From: BOG-908 sp963850605
GTDB lineage: Bacteria; Pseudomonadota; Alphaproteobacteria; Acetobacterales; Acetobacteraceae
DNA: 64,000 bases
Direction of reading: 5' to 3'
Assembly: GCA_963850605.1 (NCBI GenBank)
Contig: CAWKLX010000005.1
Coordinates: forward strand, 372,001-436,000
Under the pieces are notes generated by a model that was not told the origin of the DNA, ran no database searches, and saw only the letters and a program-made list of their open reading frames with translations. Made by a program: the position numbers and the translations under genes. Of the stretch, positions 26,716 through 35,740 are shown one piece after another (position 1 is the stretch's first letter; each line of letters starts with the position of its first letter).

Positions 26716-28686
26716 TCAGCCCTGCGCTGGGCGATCACCGTTGATCCAGGAAAGCGGTGTGAGACGCGGCGGAAAACCCGGCTGGAACTCCCGGCCAGGC
26801 TCCAGAGAGGCGCACGGATGATAAAACGGGTCATGAGCGATGGTGGCCGCCCACCGCTCCCGCAATTGCCTCACCTCAAGCGACTCGAGCGCGGCGCGCG
26901 CACCGCTATAGTGCCGCCCCAGGGACAATCCTTCATAGTGGTGCAGGCAAACACTGGCGGCAAGCACAACACGAACACCGGCCTGGCGCCCCCGTAGGCA
27001 GAAATCCACGTCGTTCAGTGCAACTGCGTAACGTTCATCCATGCCGCCCAACGACAGGTAAAGCGTGCGGTCAACCAGCAGGCAGGCGCCCGTCACGGCA
27101 CTCACCTCACGGTCCAGCAACGCTAGTCCGTACGGGCCCGGATCATCGCCGCGTGCCAAGCGAAAGGCATGCTCGCATAGATGGGCCAGGCCCATGATGA
27201 CACCGGCATGTTGCACCCGCCCGTTGCCATACAGCAGGCGGGCACCCACGATGCCGGCCGGTAGGTCGTCCGGGTCGGTGCGTGCGGCGACCATGCACGT
27301 CAGCCAGTCGCGCCGGATCGGCGCCACGTCGTCGTTGAGCAGCAGGATCAGCGTGCCGCGGGCCTGTCTTACGGCCATATTGTTGACCCGCGCATAGTTG
27401 AAGTCTTTCAAGCCGAAGTCGAAGACAGCGACCCCTGGCAAACGTGCTACGCGGGCATGTAAGGCTGCCTGCCGTCGGTCACTTGGGTCCAAACGCGATA
27501 CGGCCAGCATCACCTCGAACCCGCCCGGATAGTCGGTTCCGCCGACAAGACGGCGAAGGCAGCGCAACACGTGTCTCGACCGCAAGCCGGTTGGAATGAC
27601 AATACTGACGAACGGCAATTCCGCCTTGCGGTCCGGCATGTCAGGCGGGCCCGCCACGAAATCTCCGGCGGGCGACACGTGCGTGAGCACGAACGGCACG
27701 CGAGCAACCCGGTCCGGCGGACAGGTGGCGGCCGATATATCGGGCGAACCCGGCGTGGTGCGGCTGGCCCGCAAGACGTGGTCGCGCACCAAAACTGCAC
27801 CCCGCGTCAACACGCCGGCACGCAACAGCCGCGCATCGGCACCTGGCTTGAAGAGCGGCGTCTGGCGGCCGGCTGGCATCAACTCATCGCTGTCTGCGTA
27901 GATCAGCTCGGCATCGTCATGCCGGCTCGCCTCCAGCGCAAAACAGGCGAGCGCGTGCGGCGCGAGTTCATCCCCGGCGCGCAGCACCAGCGTCCAACGC
28001 GCGGCGTTGGCGTCTAAGTGATCAGCTTCGTCCACATAGCCGACGCGCGCGGGCGCCATCCACTGACGCGCCACCGAGGCCAGCGAGGCCAGACGTCCTG
28101 CCTGATTCCCGCCCACAACCAGCACCGCGATTTCCGACACCATCTCGGTCGCACGCAGCGCCGCGCGCTCAGCCTCGCCCCAGCGATCATACAGTAGGCA
28201 CCAGACATCGTATCCAGGCGCCTCGCCCGCCCGGGCCGGCGCTTGGCCAAGCATCACCCGCAAGCGCCCAAGCCGCCCCGCTGCATCGCCGGCGAGCGCG
28301 CCAGGGATCAGGCGCCACCCATGCCTCAGCAAGGCCACGGTGGCAGAAGCGCGGCCGAGCACCCGAAAGCTGCCGATAGGCGCGGGCGCGCCGCCCGGTT
28401 CGACGTAGAACACACGCAGGCTCAGGCCGGTTGCCGATGAAGGCACATGCAGCAAGGTTGCGCGTGCGCCGAGCCGGAGCGGCCCCAGAAACGCCTCCCG
28501 CACGATTTGGCCACGGGCTGGATCGGTCACCTCAAGCTTCGCCCACCAAGCTGTGGACCCCGGTATGCGCACCTCCAGCCGGCACCAGCATCCCGCCGCG
28601 CCATCCGGCAGCGGCGCGGAAAAACAGCCATCCGGCCCCTCACTCCGCCAATCCAGCCCCACCCGAGCTCGGCGCCACCCGCTCAT
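26716..28686 (-). CDS. Large glycosyltransferase with GT2 domain
   Basis: A 656-residue cytoplasmic glycosyltransferase of the O-antigen/rhamnan-synthesis style. The first 300 residues include a beta-rich stretch and a weak GT2-like region (LIYADSDEL near 255). The clear GT-A domain starts at about 345: PFVSIVIPTGLRSRHVLRCL, then KDFNYARVNNMAVRQARG, the metal motif LLLNDDV (about 460), VQHAGVIMGL, GACLLVDRTLYLSLGGMDE and acceptor motif NDVDFCLRGRQAG. It would add a sugar to a surface polysaccharide or glycolipid. It is monocistronic and divergent from the carotenoid locus; a role in that pathway is not indicated. Confidence 0.82.
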   Translation of the reverse strand: MSGWRRARVGLDWRSEGPDGCFSAPLPDGAAGCWCRLEVRIPGSTAWWAKLEVTDPARGQIVREAFLGPLRLGARATLLHVPSSATGLSLRVFYVEPGGAPAPIGSFRVLGRASATVALLRHGWRLIPGALAGDAAGRLGRLRVMLGQAPARAGEAPGYDVWCLLYDRWGEAERAALRATEMVSEIAVLVVGGNQAGRLASLASVARQWMAPARVGYVDEADHLDANAARWTLVLRAGDELAPHALACFALEASRHDDAELIYADSDELMPAGRQTPLFKPGADARLLRAGVLTRGAVLVRDHVLRASRTTPGSPDISAATCPPDRVARVPFVLTHVSPAGDFVAGPPDMPDRKAELPFVSIVIPTGLRSRHVLRCLRRLVGGTDYPGGFEVMLAVSRLDPSDRRQAALHARVARLPGVAVFDFGLKDFNYARVNNMAVRQARGTLILLLNDDVAPIRRDWLTCMVAARTDPDDLPAGIVGARLLYGNGRVQHAGVIMGLAHLCEHAFRLARGDDPGPYGLALLDREVSAVTGACLLVDRTLYLSLGGMDERYAVALNDVDFCLRGRQAGVRVVLAASVCLHHYEGLSLGRHYSGARAALESLEVRQLRERWAATIAHDPFYHPCASLEPGREFQPGFPPRLTPLSWINGDRPAQG

Positions 28687-28826
28687 GGGCGATTGCGCGG
28701 GGTCGCCCAGGGGGCCATGACAAGGGCGGATGTGCCCCTAACTAGGGCTACGGCCATGTCAGGAGCCTTTTTGATGCCCGAGTTGCCGCGTGCTCACCGA
28801 ACAATCCCGGCCCAGGGGGTGAGACG

Positions 28827-30392
28827 TTGAGTCGTCGCGTCGCTATCATAGGGGCCGGGCCAGGCGGCCTTGCCTCGGCCATGCTGCTGTCGCGCGCCGG
28901 CGCCGACGTCACGGTCTTCGAGCGCGCGCAACGCGTCGGCGGCCGATCCGCTTCCATCGAGGCGCGGGTGGATGCCGGCCGGTTCCGCTTCGACATGGGA
29001 CCTACCTTCTTCCTCTATCCCCGCGTGCTGAACGACATCTTTGCCGCCTGCGGGCGCGAGATGGCGCGCGAGATCGACCTGATCCGGCTTGACCCGCAAT
29101 ACGACCTGATCTTCGAAGCTGGCGGCCATATCAAGGCCACACCCGATCTGCCGCGCATGATGGCAGAAGTGGCCGCACTTTCACCGCATGACGCGGCAGC
29201 CCTGCCACGTTTCATGGCCGACAACCGAAAAAAATTGACCGCATTCCGCCCAGTGCTGGAAGCAGCGTTCCACGGCATGCGCGACCTGGTCCGCCCGCAC
29301 ATGCTAAAAAGCCTGCCAATGATGCGGCCGCTGCGCACGGTGGATTCCGACCTGGCCACCTATTTCAGCGATGAGCGGGTGCGCCTGGCGTTCAGTTTTC
29401 AAAGCAAATACCTGGGGATGTCGCCCTATCGCTGCCCGAGCTTGTTCACCATCCTGTCGTTCATGGAATACGAGTTCGGCGTCTATCATCCACGCGGCGG
29501 CTGCGGTGCTGTTATGGAGCGGTTGGCGCAGGTCGCCGGCGACCTTGGTACCAATTTTCGTCTCGGCGAGCCGGTGCAGGAGATCCTGTTCAACGGGCGG
29601 CGGGCCAGCGGCGTTCGCACCCAGGCCGGCTGCGAGAACTTCGATGCCGTTGTGGTCAACGCCGATTTCGCGCATGCCATGCAGGCGCTGGTGCCCGACC
29701 GCCTGCGCCGTCGCTGGACCGACCGCAAGCTGGCCACGAAAAAGTTCTCGTGCTCCACTTTCATGCTCTATCTTGGCCTGGAAGGGATCGACGAGAAACT
29801 GGCACACCACACGATCTATCTGAGCGCCGACTACAAGCGCAACATCGCCGAGATCGAGGCAGGTCGCGCCCCGCCCACCGAACCCTCGTTTTACGTACAA
29901 AACGCTTGCGTCACCGATCCGGAACTGGCGCCAACAGGCCATTCGACAATGTATGTGCTGCTGCCCGTCGGCAATCGCACGGGAGAAGGCATCGACTGGG
30001 TAACCGAGGCGCCCCGCCTGCGCGCTACCGCCATCGAGCGTCTGAAGCAAATCGGCATCAAGGACGTGGAACGCCGCATTCGCTTCGAGAAGATGATGAC
30101 GCCGCACGATTGGGAGCACGACCTTTCGATCCATCGTGGCGCCACGTTCAACCTGTCGCATTCGCTGGATCAGATGCTGTGTTTCCGGCCGCGCAACAGG
30201 TTCGAGGATCTGGATGGTGTCTATCTTGTCGGCGGCGGCACCCATCCCGGCAGCGGCCTGCCCGTGATATTCGAGAGTGCCCGAATCACGAGCCGTTTGA
30301 TGGCGGACGATCTGGGTCTGAATGGCCATTGGAGCGCCGGGTCCGAGATGGCGGCGCCTGACTACATCCCCGTGCTGGCCGAAGCCCTGTAA
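28827..30392 (+). CDS. Carotenoid desaturase/oxidase, CrtN/CrtP-like (first of two)
   Basis: FAD-dependent phytoene-desaturase-family enzyme of 521 residues. The FAD-binding N-terminus VAIIGAGPGGLASAMLLSRAG is followed by FERAQRVGGRSASIE and FDMGPTFFLYPRVL; the C-terminal signature is LDGVYLVGGGTHPGSGLPVI. Relatives act on squalene-derived C30 or on C40 backbones, either desaturating the chain or oxidising its end methyl. Together with the second desaturase, acyltransferase and CrtQ-like glycosyltransferase downstream, a C30 glycosylated-ester carotenoid of the staphyloxanthin type is the best guess. No phytoene or diapophytoene synthase is in the window, so the backbone must come from elsewhere, perhaps from hopanoid-pathway squalene. 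Start is TTG with GGGGGTGAG upstream. The second desaturase follows after 13 bases. Confidence 0.82.
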   Translation: MSRRVAIIGAGPGGLASAMLLSRAGADVTVFERAQRVGGRSASIEARVDAGRFRFDMGPTFFLYPRVLNDIFAACGREMAREIDLIRLDPQYDLIFEAGGHIKATPDLPRMMAEVAALSPHDAAALPRFMADNRKKLTAFRPVLEAAFHGMRDLVRPHMLKSLPMMRPLRTVDSDLATYFSDERVRLAFSFQSKYLGMSPYRCPSLFTILSFMEYEFGVYHPRGGCGAVMERLAQVAGDLGTNFRLGEPVQEILFNGRRASGVRTQAGCENFDAVVVNADFAHAMQALVPDRLRRRWTDRKLATKKFSCSTFMLYLGLEGIDEKLAHHTIYLSADYKRNIAEIEAGRAPPTEPSFYVQNACVTDPELAPTGHSTMYVLLPVGNRTGEGIDWVTEAPRLRATAIERLKQIGIKDVERRIRFEKMMTPHDWEHDLSIHRGATFNLSHSLDQMLCFRPRNRFEDLDGVYLVGGGTHPGSGLPVIFESARITSRLMADDLGLNGHWSAGSEMAAPDYIPVLAEAL

Positions 30393-30405
30393 GGAGATTT
30401 CATCC

Positions 30406-31950
30406 ATGCCCGACGGCCAAAACCTTCCCCCTCCTTCACCCCACCCGATCGCAATTATTGGCGGCGGGCTCGCCGGCCTGGCCGCCGCCTGCACACTCGG
30501 TGCGCGCGGCCACAAGGTTGTCCTCTTCGAACGCAACGATTGGCTGGGCGGGAAGGCCGCCGAATTCACGCAGGACGGCTACCGCTTCGACATGGGGCCG
30601 ACCATCCTGACGGTTCCCCGCGTGCTCGACCGCATTTTCGCCGAAGCTGGCCGTAAGACTGCCGACCTGCTAGACCTTAAGCGTCTCGATCCACAATGGC
30701 GCTGCTTTTTCGAGGACGGTTCAGTGCTCGACCTCAAGCAGGACGTGGCCGAAATGCGCGAAACACTCGCAGAGTACGCCCCGGGCACCGAGTCCGGCTA
30801 CGAAAATTTTATCGCCATGTCGGCCAAATTGCATGAGGTGTCGGAAAAATTCTTCTTTTGGCGCTCGGTCGAGGACGTGATGGACACGCTCGATTTCAAG
30901 AAGAATTTCGATCTCGCCACGTTGAGGGACGTGCTCAGCCTGCGCATGGGCACCACCGTGGCCGGCCAGATACGCAAGCGGGTCAAAGACGGTCGAGTGG
31001 CACAGATGCTCGACCACTTCGTCCAATATGTCGGCTCGTCACCCTACGGCTCACCGGCCGTGCTGTGCAGCATCGCGCATATGCAGACTAATGACGGCGT
31101 GTGGTATCCCGTGGGCGGCACGCGGGCCGTGCCGCTGGCGCTGGAAAAGCTGGCGCGCGAACTGGGCGTCCAGTTCCGCATAAACACCGGAATCGCCCGC
31201 ATCATCGCGGAAGCTGGCCGCGTCAGCGCCGTCGAGACCGACGGTGGCGAGCGCGTGCAAGTCTCCGCCGCGGTCTCCAACATGGACAGCGTGCGCACCT
31301 ACCGCGAACTCGTCGGCGGCGCGGCCGCGAAAACATTCGCCAAACGCTGGAAACGTGAGCCCGCCTGCTCCGGCGTGGTGTTTTATCTAGGCTTGGACCG
31401 CGCCTACGAGCACCTGGCGCACCACGACTTTGTCTTTTCCCGCGATCCCGAGGAAGAATTTGACTACATTTACAAACGCGGCGAGCCGGCGCCGGATCCC
31501 ACCTGCTATATAGCCGCGCCCTCGCGCACCGAACCCGGCGTCGCACCGCTTGGGGGCGAGGCACTCTATATTCTGGTGCACACGCCCTATCTCCGGCCGC
31601 ATCACGACTGGAAAAAAATGCTACCGGACTACCGGCGTGTCATTTTCGATAAGCTTGCGCGGACCGCTGGGCTGACCGACCTGGAATCACGCATCAAAGT
31701 AGAGCGCGTGCTAACCCCGCAAGACATCCACGACCGCTACAGCGTGCTGGACGGCGCCATCTACGGCCTGGCCAGCCACGGTCGCATGTTCGGCGCCTTC
31801 AAGCCAGGCAATCGGTCGCGCGATCTGCCGGGTCTCTACCTTGCCGGGGGGGCCGCCCACCCAGGGCCGGGGATGCCGATGGTGTTGATGTCCGGCTGGA
31901 TTGCGGGCGATACGGTGGACCACGACATGGCCGCCCTTGCTCTCGCCTGA
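30406..31950 (+). CDS. Carotenoid desaturase/oxidase, CrtN/CrtP-like (second of two)
   Basis: A 514-residue paralogue of the preceding gene with the same FAD fold: IAIIGGGLAGLAAACTLGARG, FERNDWLGGKAAEF, FDMGPTILTVPRVLDRIF at the N-terminus and LPGLYLAGGAAHPGPGMPMV near the C-terminus. The two are clearly diverged, so they probably perform different steps, such as desaturation of the chain and oxidation of its terminus, as CrtN and CrtP do in staphylococci. Which is which cannot be fixed by eye. The ATG at 30406 has a textbook AAGGAG that overlaps the end of the preceding gene, so translation is tightly linked. A repeat half-element starts just after the stop. Confidence 0.85.
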   Translation: MPDGQNLPPPSPHPIAIIGGGLAGLAAACTLGARGHKVVLFERNDWLGGKAAEFTQDGYRFDMGPTILTVPRVLDRIFAEAGRKTADLLDLKRLDPQWRCFFEDGSVLDLKQDVAEMRETLAEYAPGTESGYENFIAMSAKLHEVSEKFFFWRSVEDVMDTLDFKKNFDLATLRDVLSLRMGTTVAGQIRKRVKDGRVAQMLDHFVQYVGSSPYGSPAVLCSIAHMQTNDGVWYPVGGTRAVPLALEKLARELGVQFRINTGIARIIAEAGRVSAVETDGGERVQVSAAVSNMDSVRTYRELVGGAAAKTFAKRWKREPACSGVVFYLGLDRAYEHLAHHDFVFSRDPEEEFDYIYKRGEPAPDPTCYIAAPSRTEPGVAPLGGEALYILVHTPYLRPHHDWKKMLPDYRRVIFDKLARTAGLTDLESRIKVERVLTPQDIHDRYSVLDGAIYGLASHGRMFGAFKPGNRSRDLPGLYLAGGAAHPGPGMPMVLMSGWIAGDTVDHDMAALALA

Positions 31951-31960
31951 CACCAACCTT

Positions 31961-32011
31961 GCAAGCAAGAAGTCCTTTCTTGAAGAAAAGGACCAAAGAA
32001 CCTTTGTTTGC
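31961..32011. repeat. Dispersed AT-rich hairpin repeat, copy D (half element)
   Basis: GCAAGCAAGAAGTCCTTTCT followed by TGAAGAAAAGGACCAAAGAAC and TTTG, between the second desaturase and the acyltransferase. The stem GTCC..GGAC has two internal mismatches. The acyltransferase frame is open through it, so the element could encode extra N-terminal residues if translation starts further upstream. Confidence 0.7.
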
Positions 32012-32779
32012 TTGGCGGCGTATTCACCTGCGCTCGTCTGTGCGTTCCGCGTTTATCTGCGATGGTTTTTTTGGCGCAAGTTTCATGCAATCAGGCTGTC
32101 CAAGACAGGGGCGGCACAAGCGCCTGCCAACACACCCATCGTGATCTACGCCAACCACCCGTCCTGGTGGGACCCGGCACTTTTTCTGTTGGCGCTGCCC
32201 TGGGTCGTGCCTAACCGGCGCGGCTTTGGTCCAATGGATGCCGCCGAACTCGACCGTTACGCCATGTTCCGCCGCATGGGCCTTTTCGGAATCGACATGG
32301 CCTCGCCGCGCGGCGCGACCGCGTTCCTGCGCACCGCACTGGCGGTGCTCCGGCAGCCGGCAAACTGCCTGTGCATCACCGCCGAAGGCGCCTTCACCGA
32401 CCCGCGCCTGCGCCCCATACGGTTGCGACCAGGAATCGCCCACCTCGCCCGCTTGTGTCCGAACGCAGTGTTCCTGCCGCTCGCCTTGGAGTACAGTTTC
32501 TGGAACGAGAGCAAGCCGGAGGCACTGCTGCGCTTCGGCGCACCTATCCGCCCGGCCGGGGGAACGAGCGTGGCAGATTGGCAGACAGCCCTGGAAGCAG
32601 GGCTGACCGACACCATGGACAAGCTCGCCGCCGAGTTGGCGACGCGAAATCCGGCCATGTTCGAAAAACTGTTCGGCGGCACCGCCGGCATCGGCGGTAT
32701 ATACGATACGTGGCGCCGTACTCGCGCCTGGGCCGGCGGCCGCCGCTTCGATGCCGCGCATCAGCCGGAGCGCCCATAA
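32012..32779 (+). CDS. Lysophospholipid acyltransferase-like protein (carotenoid locus)
   Basis: PlsC-superfamily acyltransferase. The catalytic motif appears as YANHPSWWDPALF (His and Asp four apart) and the acceptor-binding motif as ITAEGAFTDPRLRP. From the TTG at 32012 it has 255 residues; the only upstream ATG (31901) lies inside the desaturase gene and would put the repeat into the protein, so the start is uncertain. In C30 carotenoid pathways a late step esterifies a fatty acid to the sugar, and this gene sits between the desaturases and the glycosyltransferase, which fits that role. Two bases separate its stop from the next start. A general phospholipid acyltransferase is the alternative. 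Confidence 0.75.
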   Translation: MAAYSPALVCAFRVYLRWFFWRKFHAIRLSKTGAAQAPANTPIVIYANHPSWWDPALFLLALPWVVPNRRGFGPMDAAELDRYAMFRRMGLFGIDMASPRGATAFLRTALAVLRQPANCLCITAEGAFTDPRLRPIRLRPGIAHLARLCPNAVFLPLALEYSFWNESKPEALLRFGAPIRPAGGTSVADWQTALEAGLTDTMDKLAAELATRNPAMFEKLFGGTAGIGGIYDTWRRTRAWAGGRRFDAAHQPERP

Positions 32780-32780
32780 A

Positions 32781-33870
32781 ATGCTGGCCTGGCTAGCGCT
32801 GGTGTTGGCCGCACTCCCGCTCTGCCTGTTGCTTGACAACCTGCGCCGCTATCGCACGCCTGCACCCTGCGCGGGCGTGCCGAAGATCTCGGTGCTGATC
32901 CCTGCGCGCAACGAGGCCGCCAATATCGGCCCTGCCACTGCCGCCATCCTGGCCAGCCACGACGTTGATCTCGAACTGATCGTGCTCGACGACGGCTCCA
33001 CCGATCGGACCCCGGTCATCCTGGCCGGCATCGCCGACCCTCGGCTGCACGTGGCCACCGGAGCCGGCCTGCCGCCCGGCTGGTGCGGCAAACAACACGC
33101 CTGCGCCTCACTGGCGCGGTTGGCCGCACACGACCTGCTCGTCTTCGTCGATGCCGACGTACGCCTGGCACCCGACGCCCTTTCTCGCATGGCCGGTTTC
33201 ATGCAACGCAACGATATAGCTTTGGCAAGCGGTTTCCCGCGTCAGATCACACGAAGCTGGTCCGAAATCCTGCTATTGCCGTTAATTCATTTTCTGCTGC
33301 TCGGGTACCTGCCGCTGGCACAAATGCAGCGCCGGCCAGCCGCCAGCCTTGGCGCTGGCTGTGGTCAGCTCTTCATCGCGCGCGCTACGGAATACGCGCA
33401 CGCCGGCGGACACGGCGCTATTCGTGCGTCGCTGCATGACGGCCTCACCCTGCCCCGCGCTTTTCGTCGCGCCGGGCTGATGACCGGCCTGTTCGACGCC
33501 AGCCATTTTGCCCAATGCCGCATGTACACGAGTGCCGCGGGCGTGTGGGAAGGGCTGACCAAGAACGCGACCGAGGGCATGGCCAAGCCCGCCGCCCTGC
33601 CAGTATGGACGGTGCTGCTGGCGGGTGGCGCCGGTACTGCCCGCGGTGCTGCTGGTGGTCCACCCCAGCATCCTCGCCGGCCTTGCCTGCGCCTGTTGGC
33701 TGGCGGCGCGCTTGATCCTCACTTGGCGCTTCCGCCAGCCTTGGATCAGCGCAGTGCTGCATCCGGTCGGCATTGCCGCGCTGCTGGTCTTGCAATGGGC
33801 CGCCTTGATGCGCGCTGCCGCCGGCCGCCCCGCCACCTGGCGCGGCCGCGCCTACACGGCGCAGGGCTGA
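32781..33870 (+). pseudogene. CrtQ-like GT2 glycosyltransferase, one frameshift
   Basis: Membrane-anchored GT2 enzyme resembling the CrtQ glycosyltransferase that attaches glucose to the C30 carotenoid acid. N-terminal helix (MLAWLALVLAALPLCLLL), then ISVLIPARNEAANIGPA, LDDGSTDRTPVI, the metal motif LVFVDADVRLA and LGAGCGQLFIARA. The frame breaks near 33620-33630, after ALPVWTVLL; the C-terminal membrane helices continue one frame over as PVLPAVLLVVHPSILAGLA to a stop at 33870. The span of 1090 bases equals one base more than a whole number of codons, matching a single insertion. The uncorrected frame reads on into the DUF2141 gene, giving an artefactual fusion. All expected parts remain, so an error is plausible. 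Confidence 0.75.
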
Positions 33871-34304
33871 TGCGGTTCACGTCGAAACTCCTTGCCGCCG
33901 CCCTGCTCGCTAGCGCGATACTGCCCGCGCCAGCAGCGCAAGCGACGACAATTTTGGTCACTGTCACAGGCGTTCGCAATGATCGCGGCAAGGTTCTTGT
34001 CGCCCTCTGCACGCAAGCCACGTTCCTTCGCCCGCACTGCCCCTGGCGTGGCCATAGCCCCGCCATGCCGGGGACAGTACTGGTTCGGATCGACGGCGTT
34101 CCCCCCGGCACCTACGCCGCACAAGCGTTCCACGACGAAAATGGCAACGGCAAGCTTGACCGCACCATGCTCGGCTTGCCGAAGGAGGCCATGGGATTCT
34201 CCAACAATGCACCGATGCGCTTGGGACCTCCGAAATTCGATGTGGCCGCTTTCACGGTGGGCCCGAACGGTGCAGCGATCACCTTTGCGCTGAGGTATTT
34301 CTAA
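33870..34304 (+). CDS. DUF2141 family exported protein
   Basis: A 144-residue exported protein with a signal peptide (MRFTSKLLAAALLASAILPA, cleavage after AQA). The mature part is a compact beta-sandwich-like domain: ILVTVTGVRNDRGKVLVALC, GTVLVRIDGVPPGTYAAQAF, then the conserved HDENGNGKLDRTMLGLPKEA which marks DUF2141. The ATG overlaps the last base of the glycosyltransferase stop, so it closes the carotenoid operon. DUF2141 proteins are often found next to carotenoid genes; their function is not established. Two bases separate its stop from that of the convergent POT transporter. Confidence 0.85.
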   Translation: MRFTSKLLAAALLASAILPAPAAQATTILVTVTGVRNDRGKVLVALCTQATFLRPHCPWRGHSPAMPGTVLVRIDGVPPGTYAAQAFHDENGNGKLDRTMLGLPKEAMGFSNNAPMRLGPPKFDVAAFTVGPNGAAITFALRYF

Positions 34305-34306
34305 AT

Positions 34307-35740
34307 CTACGGTCTCAGGATGCTAGCGATGTCGCGTCCACATCCTGCTTCAGCATTGGGTTGAGCACTCGAACTCAGCGCGAAGATGGCTGCCGACGTG
34401 ACGATCGCAATCCCTGAGATCATCGCAAAGAATGATACCTTGTGCATGCCGCTCCAAAACGAGGCAAGATAGCCCGCTAGGTAGAAGCCGACTGCGAGTG
34501 ATAGATAGTTGACCGCCATCATCGTCGAGAGATATTTCGTCGGAGCCGTGCGACTGAACAGCGAGAGGCCGACAGGAGACAAATAAAGTTCTCCGACGGT
34601 CTGCAATGCCAGCGCAGCCACCAGCCAAAAGACGCTTGCTTTCTGACCATGGTCGATGCCGATCGCGGGCAGTATCAATAACCCGAAGCACGAGGCCGTC
34701 AACGCGCAGCCTATCGCCATCTTGGTGACGGGCGCAGGCTCGCGTCCTCGTCTGGCTTGCCAGGCCCAGAACGCGATGATGACGGGTGTCAGCGTAAAGA
34801 TAAAAAAGGGGTTGAACGACTGCACGTCCTCTGGCTTGAAAGACGCCAGGCCGAACGAAAGGCTCGTGTTGTCCTGCGCCATCAGCGCGATCGTGCTGTA
34901 CTGTTGGCCGAAACAACCCCAGAAGAAGATATTGCAGAACGCAACCATGACCAGAGCTGCGACAGCGCGGCGTTCCAGCCGTGTCAGGCTGATCGTGATC
35001 TTCGCACGTGTTTCCCGTTGTGAAACATACGCGTTCCGCCGCCGCGCCAGGGCGTCGGGCGGAAGCCAGCGCAGGCCGATCAGGAAGACGGCCAGTGCGA
35101 TCACCATGCCCAGCCCGGCCGCGGCGAAGCCATAATGCCAGTGGGGCGGAGCGCCGGGCGCCGCGTGCCCTAACCGGCCGCACACGATGGGTGCGACCAG
35201 GGCGCCCAAGTTGATACCGACGTAAAAAATTGAATAAGCGCTATCGATCCGCGAATCGCCAGGCTGATACAGGCCGCCAACCTGCGTCGCGATGTTGGGC
35301 TTGAAAAGCCCGACACCCAGCACGAAAACCAGCAATCCCACAAAGAAAAGTCGCGGGTCCGCCAGCATGAACTCTCCGGCCGCCATGATCGCAGCGCCGA
35401 TGATCACGGAACGAGCCTGCCCCAGCACGCGGTCGGCGAGTGCGCCGCCAGCCAGTCCGGTCAGATACGTGGCTGCTGAGAAGGTACCATACACGAGCGC
35501 CGCCAGGGGCTGCGGGCCAAGCGGCCCATAGATCGCCTGCAGCACGGATTTGACACCGCCGTATCCTATCACTGTCTCCGGCCTCGGCCCCACGAAGAGG
35601 AAATCGACCATGTAGTAGGTGACGAGCGCACTGTTGCCGTAATAGCAGAAGCGCTCCCAGAACTCGGTGCCGAACAGGACCGACAGACCGATTGGGTGGC
35701 CTAGGATCGTGCGGGTTGGCCGCGCCACGGTTGCGCTCAC
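34307..35740 (-). CDS. POT/PTR family proton-coupled oligopeptide transporter
   Basis: Inner-membrane di/tripeptide:proton symporter of 477 residues with about 12-14 helices. The diagnostic ExxER motif is in LFGTEFWERFCYYGNSALV near residue 27, and the family motif GLFKPNIATQVGGLY appears near 145. A later helix carries ALQTVGELYLSPVGLSLFS, also typical of the family. Start GTG overlaps the stop of the M16 peptidase by four bases, so the two are coupled: the peptidase could produce peptides that this transporter takes up. Confidence 0.92.
   Translation of the reverse strand: MSATVARPTRTILGHPIGLSVLFGTEFWERFCYYGNSALVTYYMVDFLFVGPRPETVIGYGGVKSVLQAIYGPLGPQPLAALVYGTFSAATYLTGLAGGALADRVLGQARSVIIGAAIMAAGEFMLADPRLFFVGLLVFVLGVGLFKPNIATQVGGLYQPGDSRIDSAYSIFYVGINLGALVAPIVCGRLGHAAPGAPPHWHYGFAAAGLGMVIALAVFLIGLRWLPPDALARRRNAYVSQRETRAKITISLTRLERRAVAALVMVAFCNIFFWGCFGQQYSTIALMAQDNTSLSFGLASFKPEDVQSFNPFFIFTLTPVIIAFWAWQARRGREPAPVTKMAIGCALTASCFGLLILPAIGIDHGQKASVFWLVAALALQTVGELYLSPVGLSLFSRTAPTKYLSTMMAVNYLSLAVGFYLAGYLASFWSGMHKVSFFAMISGIAIVTSAAIFALSSSAQPNAEAGCGRDIASILRP

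Noticed and set aside
32751..34304. Apparent fusion of glycosyltransferase and DUF2141
   Set aside because: The join is an artefact of a frameshift near 33625; the true glycosyltransferase C-terminus and the DUF2141 signal peptide lie in different frames with a TGA/ATG overlap.
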